From: Erysipelotrichaceae bacterium 66202529
GTDB taxonomy: Bacteria; Bacillota_I; Bacilli_A; Erysipelotrichales; Erysipelotrichaceae
Assembly: GCA_017161075.1 (NCBI GenBank)
Contig: CP046174.1
Span: 2,294,001 to 2,358,000, forward strand
DNA length: 64,000 bases
Direction: 5' to 3'
The notes beneath the pieces were generated by a model that searched no databases, was not told the origin of the DNA, and saw only the letters and a program-made list of their open reading frames with translations. Each line of letters starts with the position of its first letter. Position 1 is the stretch's first letter. The position numbers and the translations under genes are program-made. Positions 27,363 to 36,784 of this stretch are shown here, one piece after another.

Positions 27363-28583
27363 TCAATTCTTCAGTCTGACCGTAAATGTCGTACCCTTGT
27401 TAAATTCACTGTCTACCTTCAGCTCTCCATGATGTGCCTCCACGATAGACTTCACGATAGAAAGCCCAAGTCCGGAGCCTCCGCTGCTGCGTGCACGATC
27501 ATCATCCACCCGGTAAAAGCGCTCGAATATCTTTTCCAGATCCGGCTTGGAAATACCATGTCCCTCATCCGCAACCTCCAGCACATACCAGGAGCCCTCC
27601 TGCCTTGTCCGCAGCGTAATTGTTCCGGTATCACTGTATTTAATAGCATTTGACAGCAGATTCAACACCACCTGGCTCATTTTCAAAGGATCGCAGAACA
27701 CCAGGTCATGGCTCTGATATTCCTTCACAATGAAAAGCCCCTTTTTCTCCGCTTTTTTCTCCAGCGATTTCACCGCCTTGTCGATAACCTGACACAAATC
27801 GGTTTTCTCCCGTTCCAGCAATACCGTAGACAGACTGAGCCGAGACAGCTGCAGCAAATCCTTCACCAGAATATCCAGCCGGTTGATTTCCTGCTCGATT
27901 TGTTCCATAAATTCGCTGCGTGTTTCCTCATCATCGAAATCCTCGCGGTTGAGAATTTCCACCATGCCCTTGATCACGGCGATCGGTGTCTTTAATTCAT
28001 GCGATGCATCGGCAATAAAACGCTTCTGCATCTTCTCCCCCTCCAGGGTTTTGGAAATATCCTGAAACAGTACCAGACAGCCGCTATATTTTTTCTTTGC
28101 CGTTACCGGTACACTGATGGACTGATATTCCACACCATTGATATCAATAATTTTATCCATCGGCTTTTCCAGAATAAAGGCATCCTTGATAAATTCCCGT
28201 ACCGGATGCAGATAGGCGTTGCTCATATAGGTCATATGCTCACCGATCGATCCATCCTCGCACAGCTCACTGACATTGTTATGCATGACGATATTCCCAA
28301 ACTGATCCACCAGCAGCATCGGAAACGGTATGCTGGTAACGACCGTCAGCAGCTGTTTGTTTTTTAAATGAGCATCCTTGGCAGTGGATTTGATTTCCTC
28401 CTGCAGCTCTATATTCTCCCGGCGGTGCAGATTGAGATTTTTCTGGTCCAGAAACTCCCAGAGCAGTGCGATTGCGACCACGACAAGCAGCAACAGAACA
28501 TACTCATTCAAATGGTAGTTGTACTGTATTACCGCAATGCAGGTCAGAATCAGTCCCAGATAAATATATTTATTGCGCTTCAT
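27363..28583 (-). CDS. phoR: Sensor histidine kinase, PhoR-like
   Basis: About 406 residues. Two membrane helices lie at about 5-45 with almost no extracellular loop, then a PAS domain (about 75-180), the HisKA box ASHELKTPIAVIKG near residue 200, and the HATPase boxes NLLSNAIKYS, DEGHGIS and GSGLGLSIVK. The short input region fits PhoR kinases that sense phosphate through Pst-PhoU rather than an external ligand. The ATG at 28583 follows GGAGGAAG and lies inside the end of the regulator gene. Naming it phoR rests on the pst operon and PhoP-type boxes nearby; a WalK- or ResE-like role cannot be excluded. Confidence 0.85.
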   Translation of the reverse strand: MKRNKYIYLGLILTCIAVIQYNYHLNEYVLLLLVVVAIALLWEFLDQKNLNLHRRENIELQEEIKSTAKDAHLKNKQLLTVVTSIPFPMLLVDQFGNIVMHNNVSELCEDGSIGEHMTYMSNAYLHPVREFIKDAFILEKPMDKIIDINGVEYQSISVPVTAKKKYSGCLVLFQDISKTLEGEKMQKRFIADASHELKTPIAVIKGMVEILNREDFDDEETRSEFMEQIEQEINRLDILVKDLLQLSRLSLSTVLLEREKTDLCQVIDKAVKSLEKKAEKKGLFIVKEYQSHDLVFCDPLKMSQVVLNLLSNAIKYSDTGTITLRTRQEGSWYVLEVADEGHGISKPDLEKIFERFYRVDDDRARSSGGSGLGLSIVKSIVEAHHGELKVDSEFNKGTTFTVRLKN

Positions 28584-29250
28584 GCACTTCCTCCAGCAGA
28601 TAGCCGACACCGCGGGATGATTTGATATGCACACGGGAAGCGTTCAGCTTATTTCTCAGCTTGAACACATGAACATCCACGATTCTGGTATCTCCGTCAT
28701 AATCAAAGCCCCAGATATCATTCAGGATACTGTCACGGGACAGCACGATATCCTTGTTCTGTATAAAATATTCCAGCAGATCAAATTCCTTCTTCGTCAG
28801 CGTCATCATATGATCTCCGATATATGCCTCTCTGCGCTTCATATCCATGGACAGATCACCGACTGCAAGGCGCTTTTCCTGCTTACGGCTCTGCCGCTTC
28901 AAATGGGCGTTTACCCGGGCAAGCAGCTCTCTTGGAGAAAACGGCTTTGTAATATAATCATCCACGCCCTGCTCAAAGGCATACAGGATATCCGTTTCAT
29001 CATCCCGTGCCGTCAGCATGATAAAAATAGCGTCAATATGCTCACTGCGCAGCTTCTTCACGATATCGATCCCGCTGACATGCGGCAGCATCCAGTCAAT
29101 GATCAAAACATCAAAGTCTTCCTTCATTGCCAGCTCCACAGCTGTTTTTCCATCGGCACACTCCACGATATCAAAATCGGCTTTTTTCAGATCATATGCA
29201 ATGATCTTGCGTATGTTGTCTTCATCTTCAATCAATAAAATCCTTGCCAT
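28570..29250 (-). CDS. phoP: OmpR-family response regulator, PhoP-like
   Basis: About 226 residues: a receiver domain with the acidic pair in IEDED, phosphorylated Asp52 (VLIIDWMLP) and Lys in YITKPFSP, followed by a winged-helix DNA-binding domain (LTKKEFDLLEYF, then DVHVFKLRNKL and SSRGVGYLLE). Proteins of this type bind direct repeats, matching the TTAACA array before pstS. AGGAGG lies 9 nt before the ATG at 29250. The gene overlaps phoH by 23 nt and the kinase gene by 14 nt, so the three are co-expressed. Confidence 0.87.
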   Translation of the reverse strand: MARILLIEDEDNIRKIIAYDLKKADFDIVECADGKTAVELAMKEDFDVLIIDWMLPHVSGIDIVKKLRSEHIDAIFIMLTARDDETDILYAFEQGVDDYITKPFSPRELLARVNAHLKRQSRKQEKRLAVGDLSMDMKRREAYIGDHMMTLTKKEFDLLEYFIQNKDIVLSRDSILNDIWGFDYDGDTRIVDVHVFKLRNKLNASRVHIKSSRGVGYLLEEVHEAQ

Positions 29251-30214
29251 ATCGTTCTTCCTCCTGCTCATATCGTTCAATGATCTTTTGAACCAACGGA
29301 TTACGAACTACATCGAGACTGGTCAGCTCCACAAAGGAGATTCCCTCTATACCGGACAGCAGATGTTTGGCATTCAACAGACCGGAATCCCGTTTTTTGA
29401 TCAGATCGATCTGCGTCACATCCCCGGTAATGACGATACGGGAATGAAATCCCATCCTCGTTAAAAACATCTTCATCTGTGCCCTTGTTGTATTCTGCGC
29501 CTCATCCAGGATAATAAACGCATTATCCAGCGTACGTCCGCGCATGTAAGCCAGCGGTGCAATTTCAATGACTTCCTTTTCCAACAGTTTCTCCACCTGC
29601 TCTTGTCCCAGCGTATCATACAGGGCATCATACAGCGGCCGCAGATACGGATCCACCTTTTCCTTTAAATCGCCCGGCAAAAAGCCCAGATTCTCTCCGG
29701 CCTCCACAGCGGGCCGGGTCAAAATAATCTTGCGGATATCCCCCTTTTTCAACAGATCGGCGGCGTATACAACGGCCAGGTAGGTCTTCCCCGTACCGGC
29801 AACTCCGGTCGCAAAGACGATTTCACTGTTGCACATGCATTTAAACAGATGCCGCTGTCCGATCGTTTTCGGATAGATCAGCTTTCCGTTCACTGTTTTG
29901 CCAATCGCTTTCTGATAGGTAGTGGAAAGCTCCTGCAGGCGGTTCAGCTTTGCCAGACGGCAGGCGTATTCAATATCGCGTCCGCTGACATCGATATGTG
30001 CCTCCATCATATCAAACAGTGCCTTTACCACCTGTTCGATGCTGTGAAAGGTAACGGCATCCTCGCTGAGAATGCGCAATTCATTATCCCGCATGATAAT
30101 ATCACAGGAAAAGGCATTTCTTATCAGCTCCAGATGCTTATCCTGTGCCCCGCATAATTTTACGATCCATTCCATCGGGTAATCTTCTAATGCAATACGA
30201 AATTGTTCACTCAT
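29228..30214 (-). CDS. phoH: PhoH-family ATPase / RNA-binding protein
   Basis: The 328-residue protein is the PhoH type with an N-terminal KH-like region and a P-loop ATPase core: Walker A GVAGTGKTYLAVV near 138-150, the PAVEAGE block, LGFLPGD, and Walker B FIILDEAQNTT near 233. PhoH proteins are ATPases linked to RNA handling and often paired with ybeY; here it follows yqfC-yqfD instead. Despite the name, the link to phosphate comes from E. coli; its overlap with a phoPR-like pair here is noteworthy. Confidence 0.95.
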   Translation of the reverse strand: MSEQFRIALEDYPMEWIVKLCGAQDKHLELIRNAFSCDIIMRDNELRILSEDAVTFHSIEQVVKALFDMMEAHIDVSGRDIEYACRLAKLNRLQELSTTYQKAIGKTVNGKLIYPKTIGQRHLFKCMCNSEIVFATGVAGTGKTYLAVVYAADLLKKGDIRKIILTRPAVEAGENLGFLPGDLKEKVDPYLRPLYDALYDTLGQEQVEKLLEKEVIEIAPLAYMRGRTLDNAFIILDEAQNTTRAQMKMFLTRMGFHSRIVITGDVTQIDLIKKRDSGLLNAKHLLSGIEGISFVELTSLDVVRNPLVQKIIERYEQEEERYGKDFID

Positions 30215-30229
30215 AGGCGCTCCTTATCG

Positions 30230-31156
30230 TTATGGTGTGGTGATATCCTTGATCAGGGTGTAATGAATCACCATCTTTATTTTACCCATATCCGTAGAGA
30301 ATTGCAAAATATTTTCCTTGTAAATGCGATCGTCCTTATGAAAATCCTCACTAACCTTGCGTCTGGCATCAAACAGCAGCTGAAAATATTGAAAGGCCTT
30401 CGGCTCCTTTGTCTTATCCATCGTCACAGTGATATCCTTCCATACATAGGCAAAAACACGTCCCTTGACATAGACCTCCTGCTTGCCGCCCTTGGAATCA
30501 TCCAGCACATTGCTGACCAGAACATCCCCCTTATGCACAAACTCATTGACCTTATGCAGCTTGTTTCCATGCTGTATGTCAAAGCGCTCGATCATTCCAT
30601 CCTCCCTCGCTATTAGCTCCGTATGGCCCAGCTGGGATAGTGAGGCAAATTCCTTTGGTGTATAGGTGATCAGATACCGGCTTCCCAGCTTTTCTATTTC
30701 CAGCCAGGCAATATCGTTTTCCAGCTTCTTTTTCAGCTGCGCCTTCAGCTGTACGACATCATGGCTTTTAAAGGGCGGGACGATATCCATCTTCTTTAAG
30801 GTATCCGAAATCAGCTTCCGGCTTTCGTCCTTTTCCCCTCTGATTTCAATATCAAACACCATGGAGGAAAGTAAATACCACAAAAGCATTGACAGCACAA
30901 TAGCAATGATGCGGGAAGGCTTTTTTAAACTGCGCAGCGCATAGCCCAGCATCCCCGTGGTTGTGACAAGATCGACAGCTTCAAAGCAGCGATAAATTTT
31001 CGGGCGCTGCAGGATGGAGGCATAAAACTGAATATAGTTTCGATGTAGGGTAATATCATATAGTTCCAGTTGATTTTTCTTTGTTATCCATAAAAACTCC
31101 TCGCAAGAGGTCTGTACTTTCCATCGATCAAGACCAATCCCTTTTCTATTTTTCAT
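30230..31156 (-). CDS. yqfD: Sporulation protein YqfD family
   Basis: About 308 residues with one hydrophobic segment near 80-105 (SRIIAIVLSMLLWYLLSS) and a long C-terminal part that includes the EDGMIERFDIQHGN and VHKGDVLVSN stretches typical of the YqfD (SpoIV-like) family. Family members are made in the forespore line of endospore formers and are needed for efficient sporulation. It is shorter at the N-terminus than the B. subtilis protein. The ATG at 31156 overlaps yqfC and lacks a clear ribosome site, so coupling is likely. Confidence 0.85.
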   Translation of the reverse strand: MKNRKGIGLDRWKVQTSCEEFLWITKKNQLELYDITLHRNYIQFYASILQRPKIYRCFEAVDLVTTTGMLGYALRSLKKPSRIIAIVLSMLLWYLLSSMVFDIEIRGEKDESRKLISDTLKKMDIVPPFKSHDVVQLKAQLKKKLENDIAWLEIEKLGSRYLITYTPKEFASLSQLGHTELIAREDGMIERFDIQHGNKLHKVNEFVHKGDVLVSNVLDDSKGGKQEVYVKGRVFAYVWKDITVTMDKTKEPKAFQYFQLLFDARRKVSEDFHKDDRIYKENILQFSTDMGKIKMVIHYTLIKDITTP

Positions 31157-31346
31157 ATGCGAACGCCAGATTCTGCACGCTGCCCTCCAGCAGGATCTCA
31201 TCCTTTCCCAGTGCCAGCACATGCAGCTGCTCCCCGTCAATCGTAATACGGTAGGCCTTCATCGTCACCTGTATTCTCGTTTCACTTACCAGGGTCAGCT
31301 CCCTGTAATGTTCTATCATGACCTGATTCTTATCTATGGAAAGCAT
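31146..31346 (-). CDS. yqfC: YqfC/YabP-family sporulation protein
   Basis: A 66-residue protein starting MLSIDKNQVMIEHYRELTL with a beta-rich pattern ending in the ILLEGSVQNLAF element typical of the YabP/YqfC family. Relatives are small sporulation proteins expressed in the mother cell. GAGGTGA precedes the ATG at 31346. Its place directly before yqfD and phoH reproduces the order yqfC-yqfD-phoH of other spore formers, which supports both calls. Confidence 0.85.
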   Translation of the reverse strand: MLSIDKNQVMIEHYRELTLVSETRIQVTMKAYRITIDGEQLHVLALGKDEILLEGSVQNLAFAYEK

Positions 31347-31584
31347 ACTCTCACCTCTATACAAAATACGTTTGTAGGCGGGGTTTTATGCCTGTGAATG
31401 CTATCCTCCTTCGCTTTCATTATAAAGAAAAGAGCAGTCCGAATTGTTATAATTTTGTTAAAAGTAAAGAAATTGTATAGTTTTCTTTGCTTGTATGCAC
31501 TTTCATGTAAAGCTTTGGATATTCTTCTGTTCACTTTTTTGCTAACTCCTTCCTTCTGGATGAATAAAAGAAGCGACTACATGC

Positions 31585-31624
31585 AAAAAAAAGGATATCC
31601 GATACCGCAGCATCAAAATATCCT
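31585..31624 (-). terminator. Terminator of the ABC exporter operon
   Basis: AGGATAT (plus 31592-31598) pairs with ATATCCT (31618-31624). The minus strand then has eight T residues. It lies just beyond the permease stop codon. Confidence 0.8.
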
Positions 31625-31642
31625 GTAATAAACAAATTACAA

Positions 31643-32440
31643 TTATAAAGACAGATCCCTGCGCAGAAAGCTCTGTCTGGCAGCGATCAGACAGATAACA
31701 GCGATAAGCAGCAAGGCACCTAAACGCCCCCATGCCTGCGCCTCATTGGCAATCAGTCCCGCTGTATCAAAGAGCGTTAAAATCGTTGCATATTGCAGAA
31801 TCTCCAGATCACCCTTCATATTGGCAAGCATCTGAATCAGGATAAAGACAATACCGATGCCAGCACCGGCTAATGCGGCATGCCGGTATTCATTTAACAT
31901 GGAGGATGCCAGAAAGCAGATAGCAGCAAGCGCCGTCTGCAGCAGCAGACAGCCCAGATTCAAACGGAGAAAGGCAGTGATGTCCAGATCACCTGGAAAC
32001 ATGATGGCGCTACATACAATACCGAGCACAACGCAATATGCAATCAGCAGAAACAGGGCACTCAGCAGTACACACAGCTGGCTCAGCCATACGCGGCTTC
32101 GCTTTTCTCCACTGCATAGCAGATATGCCATACTGCCGTTATCCACCTTTTTCACAAGCAGCCGCAGCGAGAGAATGACAGAGAACAGAAACGGAAACAT
32201 AATCATGATCATTCCATACAGATAGGTGGAGAAAAAGTCCACAAGCGTCGCACCAGAGCCACTCATTCCAACCGCAGCCATCATCTCGGGCATGAGCTTT
32301 TCAAACTCTGCCAGCGCAGAACCGAGTGCAGGATCAAACATCGTCAGCATAATCGTAAAATACATGGTCAGGATCGCAAGAAAGATCAAAAGCAGCTTCC
32401 ATGTGTATTTCCATTCCATACGAAACAGGGTTTTATTCAT
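31643..32440 (-). CDS. ABC-2 type permease
   Basis: About 265 residues with six or so membrane helices, beginning with the amphipathic MNKTLFRMEWKYTWKLL typical of ABC-2 permeases that pair with a separate ATPase. It should form the membrane part of an exporter of unknown substrate, perhaps a peptide or drug. AAGGAG precedes the ATG at 32440, which lies 8 nt inside the end of the ATPase gene. No regulator gene is next to it. Confidence 0.85.
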   Translation of the reverse strand: MNKTLFRMEWKYTWKLLLIFLAILTMYFTIMLTMFDPALGSALAEFEKLMPEMMAAVGMSGSGATLVDFFSTYLYGMIMIMFPFLFSVILSLRLLVKKVDNGSMAYLLCSGEKRSRVWLSQLCVLLSALFLLIAYCVVLGIVCSAIMFPGDLDITAFLRLNLGCLLLQTALAAICFLASSMLNEYRHAALAGAGIGIVFILIQMLANMKGDLEILQYATILTLFDTAGLIANEAQAWGRLGALLLIAVICLIAARQSFLRRDLSL

Positions 32441-33329
32441 GATGCTCTCCTTTCTCTCCGTAATACTGCAGGAAGATATCCTCCAGGCTTTGGGTTGCCA
32501 CATTCAGATCCTGAAGCTCATAGGATGCCAAAGCATGCAGCAGGTGCATGAGATCATCACGCACATAGACATGCACACACAGCTCACTGACCTGCTTCAT
32601 TTGCAGCTTTTCCTTCAAAAAGCGCTTTGTCTGGGATGGATTTGCAAAGGTGAGAATATAGGTCTTTGTCTTATTTTTCTGCAACGTGGCGGTATCTTCA
32701 ATGGCAGCCATGTGTCCCTGCCGTATGATACCGATACGATCACAGGTCTTTTCCACCTCTTCAAACATATGTGAAGACATCAGAATCGTTTTTCCTCTTT
32801 TCTTCTCCTCCTGAATCAGCTCCACAAATGCATTTTGCATCAGTGGATCCAGTCCGCTGGTAGGCTCATCCAGAATCAGCACCTTGGGATCGTGCATAAA
32901 GGCAGCCACAATGCCCAGCTTCTGCTTCATTCCCTTGGACATGCGCCGTATAGAGCCAGTTGGTGTCAGCTCAAAGCGCTCCAGCAGCTCCTGTGTTCGT
33001 CCACTGCCCTTCATATTCCGGTAGCGTGCCATAAATTTCAGAAATTCATCTCCGCTCATTTCATTCAACAGATTGATTTCACCGGGAATATAGCCAAGCT
33101 CCTTCGTAATCACATCTGCCTGCTTCCAGCAATCCCTGCCAAATATACGGGCCTCTCCCTGCTTTGCCTTCAGAAAGCCAAGCAGATGTCGGATTGTCGT
33201 TGTCTTCCCTGCTCCATTTGGCCCCAGGAAGCCGAAAACCTCGCCCTCAGCGATGGAAAAGGAAATATCGAAGATTCCCCTACCCTCTCCATAATCGCGG
33301 CTGAGACGCTCTATTTCAATGATTTGCAT
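32433..33329 (-). CDS. ABC transporter ATP-binding protein
   Basis: About 298 residues with Walker A LGPNGAGKTT near 38-47, signature RMSKGMKQKLG (a divergent MSKGM form common in ABC-2 exporters), Walker B VLILDEPTSGLDP and H-loop SSHMFEEVE. A C-terminal accessory domain of about 90 residues follows. The start is set by GGAGGT 8 nt before the ATG at 33329; a longer in-frame form starting at 33401 has no ribosome site. Substrate unknown. Confidence 0.93.
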   Translation of the reverse strand: MQIIEIERLSRDYGEGRGIFDISFSIAEGEVFGFLGPNGAGKTTTIRHLLGFLKAKQGEARIFGRDCWKQADVITKELGYIPGEINLLNEMSGDEFLKFMARYRNMKGSGRTQELLERFELTPTGSIRRMSKGMKQKLGIVAAFMHDPKVLILDEPTSGLDPLMQNAFVELIQEEKKRGKTILMSSHMFEEVEKTCDRIGIIRQGHMAAIEDTATLQKNKTKTYILTFANPSQTKRFLKEKLQMKQVSELCVHVYVRDDLMHLLHALASYELQDLNVATQSLEDIFLQYYGEKGEHHE

Positions 33330-33683
33330 ACTATATACCTCCATTGAAACATGGATTTCTCCATCTTTCATGCTGATTATAACAGATTGACTCGTTTGCA
33401 CAACCCCGGCTCAGCGTTTTTTTTGTTTTGATCAGCCAATTATTATACAGGGACACGGCACCGGCAAACAGAAGGGTGTATTGTATCATATAGCTCCACC
33501 TTCTGCTATCAGCGCAGCTTGTAAGACTCTATCTGCTCTATGCTATAGAAACACCATTTTGTATGACACGCACCCTACAGTTTATAACATTATGATTCTG
33601 AGAATCGGTATATATTTAACGTATACCCTGATGTTACATGTTCCATCCTATTCCCATGCACACAATCTATATCAGCCAATAAA
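33330..33683. other. Intergenic region, nothing recognised
   Basis: About 350 nt between the ABC exporter and rpsU with no supported gene or strong hairpin. The ABC operon promoter should lie here, but no consensus pair is clear. Confidence 0.45.
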
Positions 33684-33712
33684 TAAAAAAAGAAGCCAGA
33701 GGGCCTCTTCTA
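33684..33712 (-). terminator. Terminator of rpsU
   Basis: GAAGAGGCC and GGCTTCTTT pair, including wobble pairs, around a CTCT loop, followed by a T-rich run. It overlaps the rpsU stop codon. Confidence 0.75.
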
Positions 33713-33889
33713 TTTTCCACGACGTGCTTTACGCGCAGCTTCTGACTTTAATTTACGACGAACGCCAGGTTTTACGTAAAACTCTCTTTTGCGAGCTTCA
33801 GCAAGGGTTCCATTTCTTGACACTTGACGTTTGAATCTACGTAAAGCATCATCAAGAACTTCGTTTTCTTTAAGTACTACTTTCGGCAT
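33710..33889 (-). CDS. rpsU: 30S ribosomal protein S21
   Basis: This short gene encodes 59 residues starting [19 protein letters not shown] and ending in a basic tail (RKARRGK). It matches S21, which sits near the 16S rRNA 3' end and helps mRNA pairing at the Shine-Dalgarno site. GGGAGG lies 7 nt before the ATG. It is a single gene with its own terminator; the linked yqeY gene of many Firmicutes is not present here. Confidence 0.97.
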   Translation of the reverse strand: MPKVVLKENEVLDDALRRFKRQVSRNGTLAEARKREFYVKPGVRRKLKSEAARKARRGK

Positions 33890-34014
33890 GATTTACCCTC
33901 CCTTCTGATGCAAGCAATATTATTATACTGAAAAACATATGAAAATGCAACATAAATATGATCATTTTCTATAAATTCATACAGAAATTTTTTTAATGGA
34001 TATTTTATACAAGT

Positions 34015-35475
34015 CTAATGTTCTTCGTCTTCCATTCCAAGACTGTATTTGCGGATACAGTGACGGGCGACGTTATGATCCCCCATCCACGGCTCCCGGC
34101 CGAATTCACGATACATGAAAACCTCATCCCCCTTGCCGAGAATCAGCACGGTGTCCTTCATATTGGCGCTTTCGATAGCCTGTCGTATTGCCGCATAGCG
34201 ATCCTCGATAAAGATGTTGTTCGTATCGCTGATACCGCTTTTGATCTCATTGGCGATTTCACGGGGATCCTCATCCCGGGGATCATCCTCCGTCAGAATA
34301 ATGCTGTCACAATAGCGGCTGGCGATTTCACCGAACACCTTCCGCTTTTTCGTATCGCGCTTTCCGGCAGAGCCAAACACGGCAATGATGCTGTGTCCTT
34401 CCTCGGTAATATCCTTGGCATACTCAAAAACCTTTTCCATACCATCCGGTGTATGGGCAAAATCAACAATGACATTGAACAGCTGTCCCTCATCAATTCG
34501 TTCCATGCGTCCTTCAATCTGCCGGATTTCATTCAGATACGGCAGCTGTTTGGCAATCGGAATCCCACTTTCTGCCATTGCCGCGACCGCCCCCAGAAGG
34601 TTATAGATGTTATACAGCGCAACCAGATTGGTCACGACCTCATAGTGTTCCCCATCATGTACCAGGGTAAAGCGGGAGCCTGTTTTCTCAATCCGGATAT
34701 TTTCCGCCTGATAGCTCGCATGATGATCTATGCCATAGGTCACCACCCTGGCATCGGTTGCATCTGCCAGTTGATCCACATAGGCATCATCCGCATTCAA
34801 AACCGCAACCCCGTCCTTTTTCAGATTGGTGAACAGCTTTTTCTTCGCTTCAAAATAATGCTCGATCGTTCCATGAAAATCCAGATGGTCATACGTAAGG
34901 TTACTGAAAACCGCAACATCAAAATCCACGCTCTGCACGCGTCCCAGCTCCAAGCCATGGGAACTGACCTCTAGGGCTACCGCCTGCATTCCGGCATCCA
35001 CCATATCCTTCATCGTTTTGTGAATAAGAATAGCATCCGGGGTCGTTAAAGACGGCGGCAGGGTCACCTCTCCATAGCTGATGGAAATTGTACCGATATA
35101 GCCGCATGGCGCAAAATGGGAATACACATCCTTGATAATGCTGGTAATGGTACTTTTCCCATTGGTTCCGGTTACACCGAACACCTTCATGTTCCGGCTC
35201 GGATGTCCATAAAACAAGGAAGCGACCCGATTCAGTGTGCGATTGACATTTTCTACCTGAATATAGGCAATCCCCTTTTTCATATGCTCAACAGGCTTGG
35301 AATGCACGATGCATTTAGCCCCCTTCGCTATGACATCCTCAATAAATTCATGTCCGTCATGTACCATCCCCTCCATGCAGAAATACATGTCATTCGCCTT
35401 CGCACAGCGGGAATCGATGCACAGCCCTGCTATCTCGATATCCGGGGCATTTTCAAATATTTGGGACAGCTTCAT
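34015..35475 (-). CDS. murE: UDP-MurNAc-tripeptide synthetase (MurE)
   Basis: The 486-residue Mur ligase adds the third amino acid to UDP-MurNAc-L-Ala-D-Glu. The ATP loop is VTGTNGKST near 101-109, the carbamylated-Lys region is in YFEAKKKLF, and the C-terminal domain contains the amino-acid-selecting motif DDPRDEDP near 400. Diaminopimelate-adding enzymes have DNPR here and lysine-adding ones often have a second Asp, so this hybrid DDPR leaves the substrate open. The gene starts 12 nt after mtaB. Confidence 0.95.
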   Translation of the reverse strand: MKLSQIFENAPDIEIAGLCIDSRCAKANDMYFCMEGMVHDGHEFIEDVIAKGAKCIVHSKPVEHMKKGIAYIQVENVNRTLNRVASLFYGHPSRNMKVFGVTGTNGKSTITSIIKDVYSHFAPCGYIGTISISYGEVTLPPSLTTPDAILIHKTMKDMVDAGMQAVALEVSSHGLELGRVQSVDFDVAVFSNLTYDHLDFHGTIEHYFEAKKKLFTNLKKDGVAVLNADDAYVDQLADATDARVVTYGIDHHASYQAENIRIEKTGSRFTLVHDGEHYEVVTNLVALYNIYNLLGAVAAMAESGIPIAKQLPYLNEIRQIEGRMERIDEGQLFNVIVDFAHTPDGMEKVFEYAKDITEEGHSIIAVFGSAGKRDTKKRKVFGEIASRYCDSIILTEDDPRDEDPREIANEIKSGISDTNNIFIEDRYAAIRQAIESANMKDTVLILGKGDEVFMYREFGREPWMGDHNVARHCIRKYSLGMEDEEH

Positions 35476-35487
35476 AAGACTCCTCCT

Positions 35488-36780
35488 TTATAACGGAACT
35501 CCACACAGCACATCCCCCTTTAGTGAAGTGATACGTACGGTATGCATTTCGTGCAGCCAGCAAGCTGGCACCGCAGCCTCCACTTCAAGATATTCACTGC
35601 TGTGTCCGATCAGCTTTCCATCCTTTTCCTTCTCAAAAATGACAGAAACTTCCTTTCCGATAAACTTTTGTTTATAAGCAGTATATAACTGTTTGGAAAG
35701 ATGCGCAAGTCTTGCGGCGCGTTCTTTCTTAATTTTATTGTCCAGATGTCCGCTCATGTCAGCAGCAACGGTATGATCTCTGCGCGAATAGGGAAACACG
35801 TGCAGGAAGCTGAACTGCATCTGTTTTAGATTGTGCATCGTATCCTGAAACTCCTCCTCACGCTCCTGCGGAAAGCCGGTAATGACATCCGTGGAAATGG
35901 AAATATCCGGCATCAGGGAGCGGATATAGTCCAGGCGTTCCATGAACCAGGCAACGGTATAAGGACGGCGCATATTCTTCAATACCGTAGTATTGGCAGA
36001 CTGCACCGGAATATGCAGATGGCGCGCTATTTTTTCTTCCCCCTGCATAAATTCCAGCAATTCATCCGTGATTTCATTCATCTCTATAGAGGAAATCCGA
36101 ATCCTTTTCAATGCGGGAAGCTCGTTCACCATACGCTTCATCAGCTGGCACAAAGAGCTGTTGATGCCGTTTCCATAGCGTCCGGTGTGAATACCGCTCA
36201 ATACGATTTCCCGATGACCCCCAGCGGTCAGATTCCGTGCGATAGCAAGCACCTCATCCTCTGACAGAGAACGCTCCGCTCCGCGTGCATAGGGAATGAT
36301 ACAGTAGCTGCAAAACTGATTACAGCCATCCTGAATTTTCAGAAAGGCTCTGGTCTGATGTGCAAAGCGCTGGATCGGCAATGCCTCAAATACATTGACC
36401 TTGCGTACATCGTGAATGAGCTTCTGCGGCCGCTTCTGCTTCAGCCCCTCCTCGATCATATCCGCAAGTCGGCTTTTCCCATCACTTCCCAGCAGAATGT
36501 CGATGGATGGATCCTGTTCCAGCTGCTCGCTGTAGGTCTGCGCATAACAGCCGACAACCGCAATCAGGGCATCCGGATTCAATGCGGCAGCCGCATGAAT
36601 CTTCTGACGTGATTTGCTGCCTGCCGTATTGGTCACGGCACATGTATTGATAATATAAACATCCGCACGCTCCTTAAAGGATACCTGCTCATAGCCCTTT
36701 TCCAGCAGAGCGCTCTCATAGCCCTGTGATTCATATGTATTAACCTTACAGCCCAGTGTTGCTATTGCAAAAGTTGTCAT
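35488..36780 (-). CDS. mtaB: tRNA t6A37 methylthiotransferase
   Basis: About 430 residues in the methylthiotransferase layout: N-terminal UPF0004 domain with three cluster cysteines (TLGCKVN, NTCAVTN and VGCYAQ), radical-SAM motif CNQFCSYCIIPYARG, and a C-terminal TRAM domain. MtaB adds a methylthio group to t6A37 of tRNA-Lys, which aids AAA/AAG decoding. The GCKVN start and CxxxCxxC context separate it from MiaB and RimO. AAGGAG is 7 nt before the ATG at 36780. Confidence 0.93.
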   Translation of the reverse strand: MTTFAIATLGCKVNTYESQGYESALLEKGYEQVSFKERADVYIINTCAVTNTAGSKSRQKIHAAAALNPDALIAVVGCYAQTYSEQLEQDPSIDILLGSDGKSRLADMIEEGLKQKRPQKLIHDVRKVNVFEALPIQRFAHQTRAFLKIQDGCNQFCSYCIIPYARGAERSLSEDEVLAIARNLTAGGHREIVLSGIHTGRYGNGINSSLCQLMKRMVNELPALKRIRISSIEMNEITDELLEFMQGEEKIARHLHIPVQSANTTVLKNMRRPYTVAWFMERLDYIRSLMPDISISTDVITGFPQEREEEFQDTMHNLKQMQFSFLHVFPYSRRDHTVAADMSGHLDNKIKKERAARLAHLSKQLYTAYKQKFIGKEVSVIFEKEKDGKLIGHSSEYLEVEAAVPACWLHEMHTVRITSLKGDVLCGVPL

Positions 36781-36784
36781 GCCC

